In this document: piece by piece, positions 1-7,314 of the stretch
Position numbering within the stretch: position 1 is the first letter of the stretch
Layout: every line of letters starts with the position of its first letter
Assembly (NCBI GenBank): GCA_026770585.1
Contig: MU648558.1
Coordinates: 1-11,077 of the forward strand
Reading direction: 5' to 3'
From: Baffinella frigidus
Lineage: Eukaryota > Cryptophyceae > Cryptomonadales > Baffinellaceae
DNA length: 11,077 bases
The notes under the pieces: model-generated
What the model was told of the DNA's origin: nothing
The model's database searches: none
Seen by the model: the letters and a program-made list of their open reading frames with translations, nothing else
Translations under genes and position numbers: made by a program

Positions 1-246
1 ACGTCGGTAGAAAAAATGGAAGAGTTGGTGAACATTTCCACAATGGACGACCCTCTGTCAACTATCCCTCTAGTCGACAACACGAAAGAGTTGGAGAACA
101 TTACACCAATTGACAACACTATCACGTCGGTCGAAAAAATGGAAGAGTTGGTGAACATTGCCCCAACGGACGACCCTCTGGCAACTATCACTCTAGTCGA
201 CACCACGAAAGAGTTGGATAACATTACATCCATCGACAACACCAAC
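1..246 (+). repeat. 123-bp tandem coding repeat, about 2 copies
   Basis: Copy 1 starts at base 1 (acgtcggtagaaaaaatgg) and copy 2 at 124 (acgtcggtcgaaaaaatgg). They differ by scattered substitutions that mostly change single residues, so the frame is kept. More copies may lie upstream of the window. Confidence 0.9.
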
Positions 247-309
247 GACATGGTAACTGGTGGGTCGATTGGTGTGGTCGACATACCGGTCATAGTTGAT
301 GCAATTTAG
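1..309 (+). CDS. C-terminal part of a 41-residue tandem-repeat protein (5' end outside window)
   Basis: The frame is open from base 1 (acg tcg gta, Thr-Ser-Val), so the gene starts upstream and only its last 102 codons are seen; the ATG at 16 is probably internal. Nearly two copies of a 41-residue unit follow each other, the DNA copies starting at 1 and 124 (123-bp period). Each begins TSVEKMEELVNI, passes through DDPL and LVD, and ends in TKEL-NIT-IDNT. The unit is acidic, rich in Thr, Asn and Asp, with no cysteine, membrane segment or catalytic motif. The last stretch leaves the repeat and ends hydrophobic (VVDIPVIVDAI). A hairpin lies 36 nt after the stop. I do not recognise the family; a structural, surface or protein-binding repeat would fit, but this is inference. 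Confidence 0.7.
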   Translation, partial: TSVEKMEELVNISTMDDPLSTIPLVDNTKELENITPIDNTITSVEKMEELVNIAPTDDPLATITLVDTTKELDNITSIDNTNDMVTGGSIGVVDIPVIVDAI

Positions 310-345
310 AAAGACGGTACACATCACTAAGTAAGTATCAAGAGG

Positions 346-360
346 GGGTTGCTAGAACCC
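346..360 (+). terminator. 3' hairpin after the repeat-protein gene
   Basis: GGGTT (346-350) pairs with AACCC (356-360) around a 5-nt loop, 36 nt after the stop at 309. No AATAAA is near. It is one of several hairpins at gene ends in this window. Confidence 0.4.
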
Positions 361-561
361 TATGGTAAACGATTTACAGAAACATTGTGGGTGTGTATAC
401 CCACCGATCGCTTATGGGTATGTTTACGACATTTACTCGACTCTAAACGTTATGAAAATTCACATATTGAACAGTAAATCTACCGATCCGTATATCCACA
501 GATACCTCATGTGGTCAATTTCAACCCATTGCACATGCCAACCAAATTTTCACACCACCTT

Positions 562-1653
562 TCAATATCTACCAATCTGTAGAACTTTGCTTATTGTAGG
601 CCAACGATCTTTGAATTGTGGGATTTTGCTGATAATTTCTGTATAGACATGACGTATAGGCAACCCCGAACCGTCGTCTTTGATACTATTACGCATGGCA
701 TGTGTAGTTACACTGTGTGCATTGAGAAGGCTCTTACTAAACAAATTTAACCGTAGGCGGTCGTGTTGAACAATCGTTTCGCTGACAAACGATTCAACTG
801 GATCAGATGCACTCTTTATATTCCCTTGTTTTGATACAACACCGAGGCTGTTGATCGACCCATGACGTACGAGCATGCTTGGTGTAGAGGTACGCGGTCT
901 CGTAGTGTTGTGATTATTATCAGTTGTGTTGTTATACCCATTCCCTTCAGGGGTCGTGGTATTGTTATCTATGATGCTAGATACCGCGTCGAACTTGGGT
1001 TTACAATTTGTAGATGCCGGGCTACTTTGAACCCGTGACAAACGAATGGTTTGTGGTGATGTCGGGGTTGGTATGTTACCGAGCCTGTCCTTTTCCGTAC
1101 CTGAACTTTTCAAATTGATAGACGTCCGACGATTAAAAGGTCTGGAAAAAGAAGGATCCTGTGCTACAGTGGCAGCGACTGTAACATTACTCTTGTAACT
1201 CAATGCGATTGGATACGAAGATCTACGACACATGCATCCTTTTACACGGGGTTCTGTACTGCATAAAGTCACAAGATTTGAGTTACAGATATTTATTAGT
1301 ATTTGGATATGGCACTGCACACGAATATGTGTGGTATGAACCGGTAGTATTGTATACAGCAATCTGACTGCAGTGTCTTGACACGTCTTCAGGTTGTAAA
1401 GGTGTAGTGTAAGTGACTGTATAATATGGGTCAGTAGTATCGTGTTAAACAAAAAACCCTCTGACGCGAGTATGTCGTCTAGAATCTGTATGACGTCGCA
1501 TATGATTTCATCAAACTCGACACGTATGCTATCTTCGTGGTCATCATTTTCCACATTGGAGTTGTCCTTTTTATGCACCAAATGGTTCTTTCTTCGCATG
1601 AGTACAAATTCAGCACGTGTATTCCACAACAATGTGTGCAGTTCACGGTTCAT
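562..1653 (-). CDS. Unrecognised 363-residue protein with helical N-half and Ser/Thr/Asn-rich linker
   Basis: An uninterrupted 363-codon frame starts with ATG at 1653-1651; an in-frame TAA lies five codons upstream, which supports this start. Residues 1-50 are charged (RRKNHLVHKK, then an Asp/Glu stretch). About 45-140 is hydrophobic and predicted helical (DEIICDVIQILDDILASE, then LLTHIIQSLTLHLYNL). About 150-290 is a low-complexity Ser/Thr/Asn/Pro linker with many N-x-T sites and a basic VRHGSINSL-type patch. The C-terminus is again ordered (EIISKIPQFKDRW). The helical part faintly recalls the C-terminal helices of RhoGAP-like domains, but I see no arginine finger and would not assign it. 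It lies in the same orientation as the PDI gene 239 nt upstream. Confidence 0.65.
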   Translation of the reverse strand: MNRELHTLLWNTRAEFVLMRRKNHLVHKKDNSNVENDDHEDSIRVEFDEIICDVIQILDDILASEGFLFNTILLTHIIQSLTLHLYNLKTCQDTAVRLLYTILPVHTTHIRVQCHIQILINICNSNLVTLCSTEPRVKGCMCRRSSYPIALSYKSNVTVAATVAQDPSFSRPFNRRTSINLKSSGTEKDRLGNIPTPTSPQTIRLSRVQSSPASTNCKPKFDAVSSIIDNNTTTPEGNGYNNTTDNNHNTTRPRTSTPSMLVRHGSINSLGVVSKQGNIKSASDPVESFVSETIVQHDRLRLNLFSKSLLNAHSVTTHAMRNSIKDDGSGLPIRHVYTEIISKIPQFKDRWPTISKVLQIGRY

Positions 1654-1892
1654 GTCAACCTCGAATTGTTACAATTTGCAGTAATTTGAATGCAACCTGT
1701 AGTATCCGAACTGGTTGTGCTCACACGACACTGCTTGAATAGTAACACGGTGAAGAGACACGATCGTACATACACTTCAAAGACGGTACTAAACTTTGAC
1801 AGTCTCGCTACACACCATGTCTACACCACTATACACAATAAACCACATGTAATAAATCACACACATATTACACATGGACACTTTGCACACAA
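1654..1892. other. Gap between two minus-strand genes
   Basis: No open frame here looks real. It holds the 3' flank of the PDI gene with a hairpin at 1843-1877 and two AATAAA motifs in plus orientation (1838-1843 and 1851-1856) that have no plus-strand gene to serve. No clear TATA box for the 1653-562 gene is visible. Confidence 0.5.
1843..1877 (-). terminator. 3' hairpin of the PDI-like gene
   Basis: TGTAATA (1848-1854) pairs with TATTACA (1866-1872). The stem extends through CCA (1843-1845) and TGG (1875-1877) across a 2x2 internal loop. It lies 16-50 nt past the PDI stop on the minus strand. Confidence 0.45.
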
Positions 1893-2959
1893 TTACAACT
1901 CTTCGTTGGGTTCGGCGACAAACGCAGTCGGTGGCAGCGATCCCACCTCAGCAATCTCATCGTCTTCAGAGTCCTCATCGTCTTCATCGTCTTCAGAGTC
2001 CTGCAAAGACGACGCTTCTGCAACTGCGACTGGGGGGATGAACTTGGAGATCGCCACAGGAAGATCCTCTAGCACCCACCTACTCTTGTCCCCCAGGAAC
2101 TCCGTAATGGCCGTGTGTGAGCGTGCACCCGGGTACTTCATCCATTTGTTCTTGAAAACGAGCATGATCGTGGGGAATCCTTTCACACCCATATCGGTAC
2201 AGAAACTCCCACCGACCTTACTACACTCAACATCGAGCATGACGGCGTTGTTGATCTTCTCAGCGGGGGCGTTGGACACGGACTGGAAATGCTTCTTTAG
2301 CTTTTTACAATGCCCGCACCATTCCTGCAGGGTCGGGGGTCTGACTTAGTGGGGTTTGTTTATAGGTTACTGGTTATTGGTTGGTGTTTATCGGTTAGTT
2401 GTTATTTGTTAGTGCTTACAGTTTACTCTCCACGGTTTACTCTTTACGGTACGAGGAAGAGAACCTCGTACATCTTGACCAACACTGGACGCTCAGCCGA
2501 AATCTCCAGCATACCGACCACACCCTCCACATCACCCAGACCATCCGAACATTTCATCCGTTGCACATTGTCACCCCCAACGTCCGTCTTGCGAAACGCG
2601 TGAAACGCCGCAAAGCTCTCGACAGTGAAGTCACCACCAAAGGGCTCAATCCCACCCTCCGTGGTCTGTGTGAAGATCTGTGGGAACACCGTAAAGCCAG
2701 CGCTGGCGACTGGTCCGGCATTCTCACCAGAAGTCACGTCACAAACCACATACTCGTACTCGGTTCCGTACGTCCCGGCATCGTCGAGCATCTGCAACAC
2801 ACCCATTGTCTGCACCGACGTCTCGATATTTGGGTCGTGTAGCACCACCACCTTCTGTGTCGTGGAACTGTCAAGCGAGCTGAACAACACGGGGATGAGC
2901 TCTGAATACACAAGCGCTAGAGACGAGAGAACAAGCAATGTTTTCAGCATTGATGTCAT
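1893..2959 (-). CDS. ER-targeted protein disulfide isomerase-like protein, two exons
   Basis: Exon 1 is 2959-2465 and exon 2 is 2324-1893, together 308 residues. The ATG at 2959 is chosen over an upstream one at 3040 because MTSMLKTLLVLSSLALVYS is a typical signal peptide. About residues 20-140 form a thioredoxin-like domain without CxxC, with a cis-Pro-type FPQI. Exon 1 stops just before the second domain's active site, and exon 2 starts with EWCGHCKKL, the classic PDI redox motif, followed by cis-Pro GFPTI. An acidic Ser/Asp/Glu tail ends in NEEL, a plausible variant of the KDEL retrieval signal. The known family role is to form and rearrange disulfides in the ER lumen. Reading exon 2 alone loses the active site, so splicing is needed. 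It could be host-derived or captured by a virus. Confidence 0.8.
2325..2464 (-). other. 140-nt spliceosomal intron in the PDI-like gene
   Basis: On the minus strand, exon 1 ends at GAG (2467-2465), followed by the donor GTTCTC. The acceptor is ctgCAG at 2330-2325, right before GAA TGG. The junction is phase 0 and places WCGHC where a PDI domain expects it after VKMYE. Inside are several CTAAC or CTAAG branch-like motifs in a degenerate AAC/TAAC-rich stretch, then a C-rich tract before the acceptor. Confidence 0.75.
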
Positions 2960-3040
2960 AGTGGTCGATTGTTGTGGTGAACGTTCAACTATGAAAGCAA
3001 GATGTATTATTGGTATTTGTAATCTGTGACAAGTCGACAT

Positions 3041-3197
3041 TATTTTGTTTGTGTATGGGTATATACATATCCCTTAAGTGCCCAGGTCCCCAAATTTGCA
3101 GACCCAGATGTCCTAGGCAGGTCCTAGGACCTTACGGTAGGGCGTATGAGCCTATGGGACACTGAAGGGATACCTCCAACTTTTTTCACCCGTTTAT
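3041..3197. other. Gap upstream of the PDI gene with nested dyads
   Basis: The first part is the likely promoter of the minus-strand PDI gene, with a TATA-like palindromic run at 3057-3073 (gggtatatacatatccc), about 100 nt upstream of its ATG. Further on is a dyad cluster at 3109-3161. No gene is visible. Confidence 0.5.
3109..3161. repeat. Nested inverted repeats around a perfect 12-bp palindrome
   Basis: GGTCCTAGGACC (3120-3131) is a perfect palindrome, next to a second TCCTAGG at 3111-3117. An outer imperfect arm pair is TGTCCTAGG (3109-3117) with CCTATGGGACA (3151-3161). Its role is unknown. Confidence 0.6.
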
Positions 3198-3203
3198 TAT
3201 AAG
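3198..3203 (+). promoter_or_regulatory. TATA-like box before a small ORF
   Basis: TATAAG within ttattataagtg lies 73 nt upstream of the ATG at 3276. This spacing is longer than the 41-50 nt seen for the clearer genes here. Confidence 0.3.
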
Positions 3204-3275
3204 TGTTTGTTTTATATGAGGAGTATCTGAAATACTACCAACCAGTATCGGAAACTTTAGAGGTTAATTGATACA

Positions 3276-3416
3276 ATGCTAGATACGAATGGACAGTTGG
3301 TTCGGCGAAAGTCAAATATCCAATGGTTCCAATATCAGACAAGACTCAAAATTTGGCTGATAAACTGTCAAAAATTCAATGGACCAAGTCTCACATCAAA
3401 AATGAAGATTGACTAA
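3276..3416 (+). CDS. Possible small protein, 46 residues
   Basis: ATG at 3276 opens a 46-codon frame ending TAA at 3414-3416. The product is basic and aromatic-rich (LVRRKSNIQWFQYQ, then RLKIWLINCQKFN). It has no recognisable domain. The case for it is context: a TATAAG 73 nt upstream and, further downstream, a strong palindrome followed by AATAAA, as if a short transcript covers 3230-3650. It could also be chance, a degraded remnant or part of a non-coding RNA. Confidence 0.25.
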   Translation: MLDTNGQLVRRKSNIQWFQYQTRLKIWLINCQKFNGPSLTSKMKID

Positions 3417-3466
3417 ACCCAGTACACTCCCGATAATATTCATATGGGGAGTAACGTATCAGTTGA

Positions 3467-3489
3467 GTGACTAACGGGTAAATAGTCAC
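3467..3489. repeat. Hairpin with 7-bp perfect stem
   Basis: GTGACTA (3467-3473) pairs with TAGTCAC (3483-3489) around a 9-nt loop. The left arm with the following bases reads GTGACTAAC, also found inside the recurrent intron core at 7262, 8176 and 8228. Confidence 0.5.
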
Positions 3490-3613
3490 CCATGGAAGTC
3501 CTGCACATGTCCGATGGTCCTACGGTAAACTATATGTGAAGCAAGTTGTGGGCGTATGCACTTCTTAGCGTCTTAAAATGGCCTGGTGACGTCCCAATAT
3601 GTACAAGGATCCT

Positions 3614-3644
3614 AGGTGACACGTGTCACCTCTCGATAAATAAA
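3614..3644 (+). terminator. 18-bp perfect palindrome followed by AATAAA
   Basis: AGGTGACACGTGTCACCT (3614-3631) is a perfect palindrome with a CACGTG centre. AATAAA follows at 3639-3644. The pair looks like the 3' end of a plus-strand transcript, but no firm gene lies directly upstream. A binding site or replication element is possible. Confidence 0.45.
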
Positions 3645-3717
3645 AATTCGAGAAAGGTCCAATGTGTCTTTCAGTTCAATTGTTACCACACCGCGCAGAC
3701 TAACAGAGGCGGGGTGG

Positions 3718-3745
3718 TATATAAGCATTTAGATTATCTATATAG
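3718..3745 (+). promoter_or_regulatory. Two TATA boxes upstream of the 3788 gene
   Basis: TATATAAG (3718-3725) and TATATAG (3739-3745) lie 70 and 49 nt before the ATG at 3788. The second has the spacing seen for the two ankyrin genes. Confidence 0.5.
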
Positions 3746-3775
3746 AAGGTCGAAACGCTCAAGGTCGAAACGCTC
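3746..3775 (+). repeat. 15-bp perfect tandem duplication in a 5' leader
   Basis: aaggtcgaaacgctc occurs twice back to back (3746-3760 and 3761-3775), between the TATA box and the ATG at 3788. Confidence 0.9.
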
Positions 3776-3787
3776 AACTCCCTACAG

Positions 3788-4206
3788 ATGCCCACTCGGG
3801 CAGCGAAACTCGAGACCGCTGCCAAAGAAATGACACGCAAATTTATGCACTTAGTGCTTTTTGAGCTGGTGCGACGCATTCCATTAGACGAGGTACACCC
3901 CAACATGCGCTGTTTCTCTTTGTTTCCCTCTCGCTGTGTCTTCACAAAAGCACTGTGCCTGTCTGAACCTGACGGTGTGGTTTTGCACAGTTGGACCAGC
4001 TCAAAGAGGGTGTCAGAGGCTTTATGATACCAACAGAGAGGCGGTCAGCCTTCCCCTACAGCGACAATGGAGACTACTTGATCGCCTTCGTATTTATGAC
4101 ATGTAGGAAGAACAATTACACGGACCTCGCAACCGAAACTGAGAAAATCATCCAGGATGCGGCTGTGGGGTGGTTGTGTATCGAAATGGACCTGAGCCTA
4201 GACTGA
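3788..4206 (+). pseudogene. Small gene split by a frame change near 3975-3990
   Basis: ATG at 3788 starts a frame of about 62 convincing residues (MPTRAAKLETAAKEMTRKF, then FELVRRIPLDEVHPNMRCF) up to about 3976. It continues as unrelated sequence to a stop at 4027. A second frame, closed by a TGA at 3970, carries on from about 3985 (LDQLKEGVRGFMIP) to TGA at 4204-4206, ending EMDLSLD. The two fit as one protein of about 140 residues if the frame shifts by -1, or by a 14-nt removal (3977-3990, GT...AG), which is very short for an intron. No canonical slippery heptamer is seen. It could be a frameshift mutation, a sequencing error or an extreme mini-intron. The family is not recognised; promoter and 3' hairpin support a real gene. 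Confidence 0.55.
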
Positions 4207-4207
4207 A

Positions 4208-4225
4208 AACTGGCTGGCACCAGTT
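4208..4225 (+). terminator. 3' hairpin of the 3788-4206 gene
   Basis: AACTGG (4208-4213) pairs with CCAGTT (4220-4225) over a 6-nt loop, starting 2 nt after the TGA. Confidence 0.45.
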
Positions 4226-4327
4226 CCTGCCGGTTCACAACTCATCTGGGTCAACAACCCCTGTGGTCCCCTTGACGCGTATATGAATGGCGTTTCTCAA
4301 AATGCGAGATGTTTTCAACATCACGCG

Positions 4328-4336
4328 ATATATAAG
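4328..4336 (+). promoter_or_regulatory. TATA box of ankyrin gene 1
   Basis: ATATATAAG lies 41 nt upstream of the ATG at 4370. It sits inside the longer frame that starts at 4283, which argues for the later start. Confidence 0.55.
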
Positions 4337-4369
4337 ACATCACAACCACAGGCTCTGCCAATTAGTGCA

Positions 4370-5170
4370 ATGGTAGTATGGGACGAGGTTCTTTGGGCTG
4401 CTGTAGCGAGCCCAAGGGATTATGACTTTCTCGATGCACGACGCGCGTTGGTGCATGGTGCAAATGCATCGACGATTTGCCCCAACGGATACACCGCGTT
4501 GTACATGGCGGTTCGGAACAACAGTCCAAATACAGTAAAACTACTTCTCGATGCTGGCGCAACTGCAACCATTCATGGCAGCGCCACAGCATTGTTTAAT
4601 TTGTCTGTGAGACACCAGAACGTGGACATGTTACACACTCTTTTTACAAGTGGGGTGTTGGACACCGTCGATGAGTCATGTTTTCACGATGTAATGTACG
4701 AAATTGCCAAGTCGAGCATCTACTTTGGCGAGAGCTACGTTGATACTTTGTTGCATCTTATGCGTATATGTATACATCACGCGGTTGCTAGAGGATACGA
4801 ACTCTCTCGGATGCTCAACACCCCGGATCTGTATTCATATACACGTACACTGCTACACCATGCAGCCACGTCAGCTTGCATTTATCTACGCGCGCCGTTG
4901 GTGCAAATGCTGGTTGACTACGGAGCGGACGTGTCTCGTAGAGACCGCGATGGACAAACGGCCGAAGACCTTGCGAGATTGCAGCCGAATCTCAAGCTGA
5001 ACATCAATGGCCTAGTCGTCGCCATACTAGAGAAAGAGCGGCTCCGAATTGAAAAATTGTTGGCGTTTGCAATGGGTTGCCACGACCGCTTGGGTCATGC
5101 GTCGTTTGTAAGGGGAATCGACGCAGACCATCTACGTGTGCTTTGTGACCTGGCCGAGCTCGAAAACTAG
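4370..5170 (+). CDS. Ankyrin-repeat protein 1
   Basis: A 266-residue protein starting MVVWDEVLWAAVASP. The in-frame ATG at 4283 is less likely because a TATA box lies between the two. Ankyrin repeats are visible: NGYTALYMAVRNN with TVKLLLDAGA (about residues 45-70), a diverged copy with NVDMLHTLFTSG (about 80-100), a long spacer, then TRTLLHHAATSA with APLVQMLVDYGADVSRRD and GQTAEDLAR (about 165-205). Ankyrin stacks bind proteins; in large DNA viruses such proteins commonly target host factors. The C-terminus carries AFAMG, then DRLGHASFVRGI, a motif whose pattern recurs in ankyrin protein 2. From memory, similar AFAMG-x-RLG tails occur in algal and stramenopile proteins, but this is unverified. 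A hairpin follows the stop. Confidence 0.8.
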   Translation: MVVWDEVLWAAVASPRDYDFLDARRALVHGANASTICPNGYTALYMAVRNNSPNTVKLLLDAGATATIHGSATALFNLSVRHQNVDMLHTLFTSGVLDTVDESCFHDVMYEIAKSSIYFGESYVDTLLHLMRICIHHAVARGYELSRMLNTPDLYSYTRTLLHHAATSACIYLRAPLVQMLVDYGADVSRRDRDGQTAEDLARLQPNLKLNINGLVVAILEKERLRIEKLLAFAMGCHDRLGHASFVRGIDADHLRVLCDLAELEN

Positions 5171-5174
5171 ACCC

Positions 5175-5209
5175 ACACACCAGTTGTGGCTGTGTTGGTG
5201 GTGGTGTGT
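5175..5209 (+). terminator. 3' hairpin of ankyrin gene 1
   Basis: ACACACCA (5175-5182) pairs with TGGTGTGT (5202-5209) over a 19-nt loop, starting 5 nt after the TAG. Confidence 0.5.
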
Positions 5210-5255
5210 GTAACTTGGCATAGTAAAAACAATTTGAAAATGAACGTGTTGTGTT

Positions 5256-5261
5256 TTTATT
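5256..5261 (-). terminator. AATAAA poly(A) signal for the 564-residue gene
   Basis: TTTATT on the plus strand reads AATAAA on the minus strand, about 56 nt past the stop codon at 5317. A weak 5-bp stem (AGTGT 5280-5284 with ACACT 5297-5301) lies between. Confidence 0.45.
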
Positions 5262-5316
5262 ATTTCTGTGTCTAAAAATAGTGTTGGTTCCTTAATACAC
5301 TGTTTAATAGAGTCAA

Positions 5317-7011
5317 TTACATCTCACACACACCCTCCACCGGCTCTTCACTCATCTCATCGTCCGAGTAGTCCCCGTCGCTATCACACTCTGACTCATC
5401 CCACACACCCTCTACTGACTCTTCACTCATCTCATCGTCCGAGTAGTCCCCATCGCTATCACTATCCGAGTAGTCCCCGTCGCTATCACACTCCGACTCA
5501 TCACAACTTACATCAATACCACCCACATCCCCCCAATGGGCCAATTTGTCCATGAAGTGTGGCCCGAGCGTGATCCGAGTAGCTTTGAGAGCGTCGCGTT
5601 GTTCTTTGTTGCGATGGCGTACGGTCACAATCGGTTGATTTACGGTACAGTGTACACCCCGTCCGGCGGTAATAGAGACAACGATGTCATTGCCATTGGC
5701 ATCGATGGTACGCTCCACAACAGACACGTTCTTGAGGACTGTTATCCCGCACATGAATTTGGGTGATTTGTCACCACTGACTTTGATATATTTCATGTCA
5801 CATTTCCGCAGACGGAGTATACTACATCCGTTTCCAGGCCGCATCCACAGTCGCCGTTCACCGAGTGGGAGGAAGTCGAAGAGGAGCTGTAGAGCGGCCT
5901 CGACCTTTGTACAGTCTGCCCACGAGGAACAGATTCTGATGGGACAATAGACATACTCGAGGTCCTTGAATGCGTTGTCACTATATTTGAAATGTGTACC
6001 ACCATATTGGGACAGTACTGATTTGTATTTGTCATTCGCATTGTTCACCAAGAACCGAATGCTTTCGGCTTGCGATGATCCATAGTCGGCGTCTCCTCTC
6101 GCAGACAAAGCATAGAATGCGGCGTTCGAATTTCCATCCCAGAACGCCGTTCGAAGCGTCATACCACCAAGTGTGTTGAATATACGTCTGCCTATCACCG
6201 AGTCGCTGTCATCCATCATTGCGAGAACGTAGTCGAATGCGTCTTTGTGTGACAACGGTTCTGTATCCATGTTTATTCCATTATCCACGATAAATCGTTC
6301 AACGTTGGCATGCTTCTTCTGGCGCCGACGAGCATTTGTTCTGATACCGGTGGCACTGAACTGCGCGCGGATCTCGGGTCTGGCGTAGTAAATATCATGT
6401 ACAGCCTTTCTCTTTGCACGAACCGCTGGAATGGCGCCGCGAACCTTTGCGCTCTTATACTGACTCAATATCATGGCATCGTATTTCAGTACCAGTTCGA
6501 CTTGTGACTGTGTTCTGTCCTCTTCATTCGTGTTCCTAGCTTCATTCACGATACGGCGTTGTTCCAAAACCTTAGCACGAACCGCTGGAATGGTACTGCG
6601 TTCCTTTCTTTTTGTATTGCAAAGCTTTTTTCGGGCATCTTCTTTCTTCAACAGTTCGACCTGTGCTGGCGTCCGGTCCTCTTCATTCGTGTTTATAGCT
6701 TGATCCACGATACGGCGATGCTCCACAGCCTTAGCACTTCTCCTCGCAACAGCCTTTTGCGTATCTTTGCCACTACTACCGTATTTCAACACCAGTTTGA
6801 TCTGTGCACCGGTCCTATCCTCTTCATTTGTGTTTCTAGCTTGATTCACTTCATCGTCAATCTCCAAGCAGATCAATTGACGGTGTTTCGCCGCATGCTG
6901 CTGTCGAGTTTTTTCACTTCCATCGACATTCAATCCAGCAGCCCGTTGCCACTGCCATGCACGCATAGAACCACGCAACTCGGGTTTCCAAGTTGTAGGA
7001 GGTTTGTGCAT
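5317..7011 (-). CDS. 564-residue protein with basic NTNEEDRT repeats and acidic repeat tail
   Basis: The frame opens further at a GTG (7023), but the first ATG is at 7011 and starts MHKPPTTWKPELRG. The N-terminal third is very basic and holds three copies of a 47-53-residue unit centred on NTNEEDRT (about residues 60, 107 and 160), with an R-RIV-A lead and a Q-VELVLKY-type follow-up, likely helical. About 235-490 is a globular-looking domain (FDYVLAMMDDSDSVIGRRIF, then EAALQLLFDFLPLGERRLW and TAGRGVHCTVNQPIVTV) that I do not recognise. The last 65 residues are acidic, with two copies of a 25-residue DESECDSDGDYSDDEMSEE unit. Basic front plus acidic tail suggests nucleic-acid or chromatin contact, by inference only. 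It converges with ankyrin gene 1 and diverges from the terminase. Confidence 0.75.
   Translation of the reverse strand: MHKPPTTWKPELRGSMRAWQWQRAAGLNVDGSEKTRQQHAAKHRQLICLEIDDEVNQARNTNEEDRTGAQIKLVLKYGSSGKDTQKAVARRSAKAVEHRRIVDQAINTNEEDRTPAQVELLKKEDARKKLCNTKRKERSTIPAVRAKVLEQRRIVNEARNTNEEDRTQSQVELVLKYDAMILSQYKSAKVRGAIPAVRAKRKAVHDIYYARPEIRAQFSATGIRTNARRRQKKHANVERFIVDNGINMDTEPLSHKDAFDYVLAMMDDSDSVIGRRIFNTLGGMTLRTAFWDGNSNAAFYALSARGDADYGSSQAESIRFLVNNANDKYKSVLSQYGGTHFKYSDNAFKDLEYVYCPIRICSSWADCTKVEAALQLLFDFLPLGERRLWMRPGNGCSILRLRKCDMKYIKVSGDKSPKFMCGITVLKNVSVVERTIDANGNDIVVSITAGRGVHCTVNQPIVTVRHRNKEQRDALKATRITLGPHFMDKLAHWGDVGGIDVSCDESECDSDGDYSDSDSDGDYSDDEMSEESVEGVWDESECDSDGDYSDDEMSEEPVEGVCEM
5329..5478 (-). 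repeat. 75-bp tandem coding repeat for the acidic tail
   Basis: The plus strand shows cacaccctc at 5329 and 5404 with near-identical following sequence, a 75-bp period equal to 25 residues. A shorter extra piece (tatccgagtagtccccgtcg) adds a third partial Asp/Ser block just past 5460. Confidence 0.8.
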
Positions 7012-7261
7012 GACAATGTGCACGGACTACAATGCGTTTGGTTTACGGATGTTGTGTGTATACCTGTTACCTAGCGATAATTTTTGTTTTTTGATGCTAT
7101 ATCCGTTCGAAACAAATGCACTTCCTATATATGTGTATTGCAGCGCACATATGTAGAACAAATGAACATTACTGAATGCACCCAATGAACAAAGAACCCC
7201 TGCAAAGAACCAACTGCCATGAACCTCGTATCCTTGTGAATTGTTGACACGCTGTTAAGGG
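7012..7261. other. Divergent gap between the repeat-protein gene and the terminase
   Basis: It is the likely promoter region for the minus-strand gene and perhaps for the terminase. It holds TATATATG near 7132 and tatat near 7108 but no strong TATA at the usual distance from 7011. Only very short frames are present (for example an ATG at 7220 with a stop after six codons). The terminase 5' exons are not found here. Confidence 0.45.
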
Positions 7262-7314
7262 GTGGTGACTAACGCTTTGTTCCCTGTGCATGTACTGCTC
7301 TTGTCCGATCGTAG
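7262..7314 (+). other. Probable intron upstream of the first terminase exon seen
   Basis: It starts GTGGTGACTAACGCTTTG, the same 25-nt core as the later terminase intron, with a CTAAC branch site, and ends cgatcgtAG at 7314. The sequence after the AG resumes as terminase-like coding. The exon before it is not identified. Confidence 0.45.

Noticed and set aside
362-646. 94-codon plus-strand frame starting right after the 346-360 hairpin
   Set aside because: It overlaps the 3' end of the better-supported minus-strand gene, has no TATA box and no recognisable domain. A real gene is not excluded.
2280-2349. PDI second exon as a separate gene starting at the GTG at 2279
   Set aside because: That start would drop the WCGHC active site, which is encoded just upstream and joins in phase with exon 1.
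1690-3029. Several plus-strand frames opposite the PDI gene
   Set aside because: They are antisense shadows; the minus strand gives signal peptide, WCGHC and cis-Pro motifs.
3614-3631. Replication origin call for the 18-bp palindrome
   Set aside because: No initiator sites or repeat family around it; an AATAAA directly after it makes a 3'-end signal at least as likely.
6310-7074. Plus-strand frames opposite the 564-residue gene
   Set aside because: Their Phe/Ser/Leu-rich repeats are the antisense image of the NTNEEDRT repeats.
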